Below, one piece after another: positions 13,349 through 14,183 of a stretch of 14,183 nt of DNA; the stretch's first letter is position 1, and every line of letters starts with the position of its first letter. The DNA lies in the NCBI GenBank assembly GCA_003343845.1, contig QAKK01000030.1, positions 53,893-68,075 on the forward strand, written 5' to 3'. Origin of the DNA: Oscillospiraceae bacterium. Its GTDB lineage: Bacteria; Bacillota; Clostridia; Oscillospirales; CAG-272. The notes under the pieces are model-generated. The model was not told where the DNA came from, made no database searches, and saw only the letters and a program-made list of their open reading frames with translations. The position numbers and the translations under genes are program-made.

Positions 13349-13405
13349 CAAGGGAGATAAAATTCCCGTTAAGAATGAAAAATTAACACAAAATTTATTC
13401 TTTTC

Positions 13406-13414
13406 TGCTATAAT
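13406..13414 (+). promoter_or_regulatory. Extended -10 promoter of the two-component system
   Basis: TGCTATAAT occupies 13406-13414, a perfect -10 with the TGn extension. TTAACA at 13383-13388 is the nearest -35-like hexamer but is 20 bases away. It is 57 bases from, and divergent to, the redox-operon promoter. Confidence 0.65.
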
Positions 13415-13416
13415 AA

Positions 13417-13431
13417 AGACGTTCAGACGTT
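13417..13431 (+). repeat. Tandem AGACGTT direct repeat, possible response-regulator site
   Basis: AGACGTT occurs twice with an 8-base period (13417-13423 and 13425-13431), directly after the -10 box of the response-regulator promoter. OmpR-type regulators bind tandem direct repeats, though usually with a period of about 10-11 bases. A site here would suit self-repression. This is a suggestion from position and sequence only. Confidence 0.35.
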
Positions 13432-13461
13432 TATAAGAAATAAATTAAAGGAGGTCTTTTT

Positions 13462-14139
13462 ATGCACCTTTTAGTCGTCGAGGACGAACGCGCTCTCTGC
13501 GAAACCATTGTACGCAGCCTGCGACGCTTGGCATACAGCGTTGATTTTTGCTATGACGGGGACAAGGCTCTGGAGCTTTTGGGCGTGGAACGCTACGATC
13601 TTGTTCTCCTTGATTTGAATCTGCCGGGCAGGGACGGTATGACCGTCCTGCGTACCCTGCGGCAGACCGACCGCGAAACGAGAGTGCTCATTCTTTCCGC
13701 AAGAAGCGAGGTTGAGGACAAGGTGGAGGGCTTGGACGCCGGGGCGAATGACTATTTGGCGAAGCCCTTTCATTTGGCGGAGCTGGAAGCGCGCGTACGA
13801 AGCCTCACCCTGCGGCAGTTCACCCAGCCGGATGTGCTGCTCACCTGCGGGGGCTTGACCTTTGATACCCGCGCAAGAGTTGCTTTTGTGAATGGACAAG
13901 CCCTGACGCTCACCCGGAAGGAAACGGGAATCCTGGAATACCTGATGGTGCATCGGGGAAGGCCGGTAAGTCAGGAGGAACTGATGGATCATGTCTGGGA
14001 CAACAGCGTAGATAATTTCAGCAACTCCATACGGGTCCACATTTCCGCTCTGCGCAAAAAGCTCCGTGCCGCACTGGGCTATGATCCCATTCGCAACCGT
14101 ATCGGCGAGGGCTATCTGATGGGAGGTACTGAAGAATGA
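13462..14139 (+). CDS. OmpR/PhoB-type response regulator
   Basis: This 225-residue regulator has a receiver domain (1-about 118) with the acidic pocket E7/D8, phosphoacceptor D51 in LVLLDLNLPGRDG, S79 in LILSARS, and K101 in DYLAKPF. It is followed by a winged-helix DNA-binding domain (about 127-222) with TLTRKETGILEYLMVHRGRP, SNSIRVHISALRKKL and the closing IRNRIGEGYLM. AAGGAGG is 7 bases before ATG 13462. The TGA overlaps the kinase start by four bases. Its divergence from the redox operon across a 148-base gap makes that operon its likely target. The gene is more G+C-rich than the redox genes. Confidence 0.96.
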   Translation: MHLLVVEDERALCETIVRSLRRLAYSVDFCYDGDKALELLGVERYDLVLLDLNLPGRDGMTVLRTLRQTDRETRVLILSARSEVEDKVEGLDAGANDYLAKPFHLAELEARVRSLTLRQFTQPDVLLTCGGLTFDTRARVAFVNGQALTLTRKETGILEYLMVHRGRPVSQEELMDHVWDNSVDNFSNSIRVHISALRKKLRAALGYDPIRNRIGEGYLMGGTEE

Positions 14140-14183
14140 AGCGGATCTCTTTACAATGGCGCATCACGCTGATGACCGTTCTG
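14136..14183 (+). CDS. Sensor histidine kinase, N-terminus only (runs off window)
   Basis: Sixteen codons are visible, MKRISLQWRITLMTVL, a basic start leading into a first membrane helix, typical of sensor kinases. ATG 14136 overlaps the response-regulator stop (ATGA) and GGGAGG at 14121-14126 is the ribosome site. The kinase identity is inferred from this position and start; no catalytic domain is in view. Confidence 0.8.
   Translation, partial: MKRISLQWRITLMTVL

Noticed and set aside
1..14183. CRISPR arrays, tRNA or rRNA genes, riboswitches, transposase or integrase genes
   Set aside because: I looked for regular spaced repeats, tRNA-like 3' arms, known riboswitch cores in the leaders and DDE or recombinase motifs, and saw none. 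Leaders here are mostly under 40 bases, too short for a riboswitch.

Overview
The window looks like chromosomal DNA from an endospore-forming, gut-type member of the Clostridia (Oscillospiraceae/Ruminococcaceae-like). I infer this from spoIVA with a sigma-E-like promoter, strong AGGAGG ribosome sites, sigma-A promoters with 17-base spacers, the G+C-rich coding style of the first 11 kb, and several families common in Firmicutes (AzlCD, DUF2975 with a YozG-like regulator, LytTR with DUF3021, a CD1871A-family CXXC protein). No species can be named from the sequence alone.

Layout. 1-1038 (+): the end of a polar amino-acid ABC importer (permease C-terminus, then ATPase). 1038-1257: a 220-base nested inverted-repeat element between convergent genes. 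1270-2324 (-): azlC-azlD, a branched-chain amino-acid exporter. 2449-3153 (-): an unrecognised four-helix membrane protein. 3315-5592 (+): a three-gene operon of DUF2975 membrane protein, small Cro/C1-type regulator and DUF4153/DUF4173-like membrane protein. 5650-6312 (+): ung, uracil-DNA glycosylase, with its own promoter overlapping the preceding stop codon. 6352-6807 (-): a small cysteine-rich protein. 6913-8391 (-): spoIVA. 8488-9347 (-): a LytTR regulator with a DUF3021 membrane protein. 9564-10949 (+): a MATE-family transporter.

From about 11.1 kb the style changes. The stretch to about 13.4 kb is visibly more AT-rich and uses different codons. It holds a minus-strand operon reading from right to left: a 50-residue CD1871A-family CXXC membrane peptide, a polyferredoxin membrane protein (NapH-like) and a TlpA/ResA-like thioredoxin lipoprotein. 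An OmpR-type response regulator and the start of its histidine kinase diverge from it on the plus strand. Together these look like a regulated trans-envelope electron or disulfide relay. I infer that the module was acquired, because it abuts what looks like the severed 3' end of an older minus-strand gene (stop at 11002) that still sits against its terminator.

The first 11 kb is very compact. Most genes end within a few bases of long, near-perfect palindromic terminators, and several terminators touch or overlap a neighbouring stop codon or promoter element. No tRNA, rRNA, CRISPR array, integrase or transposase gene was seen. The two observations most worth following up are the nested palindromic element at 1038-1257 and the redox operon with its two-component system at 11.2-14.2 kb.
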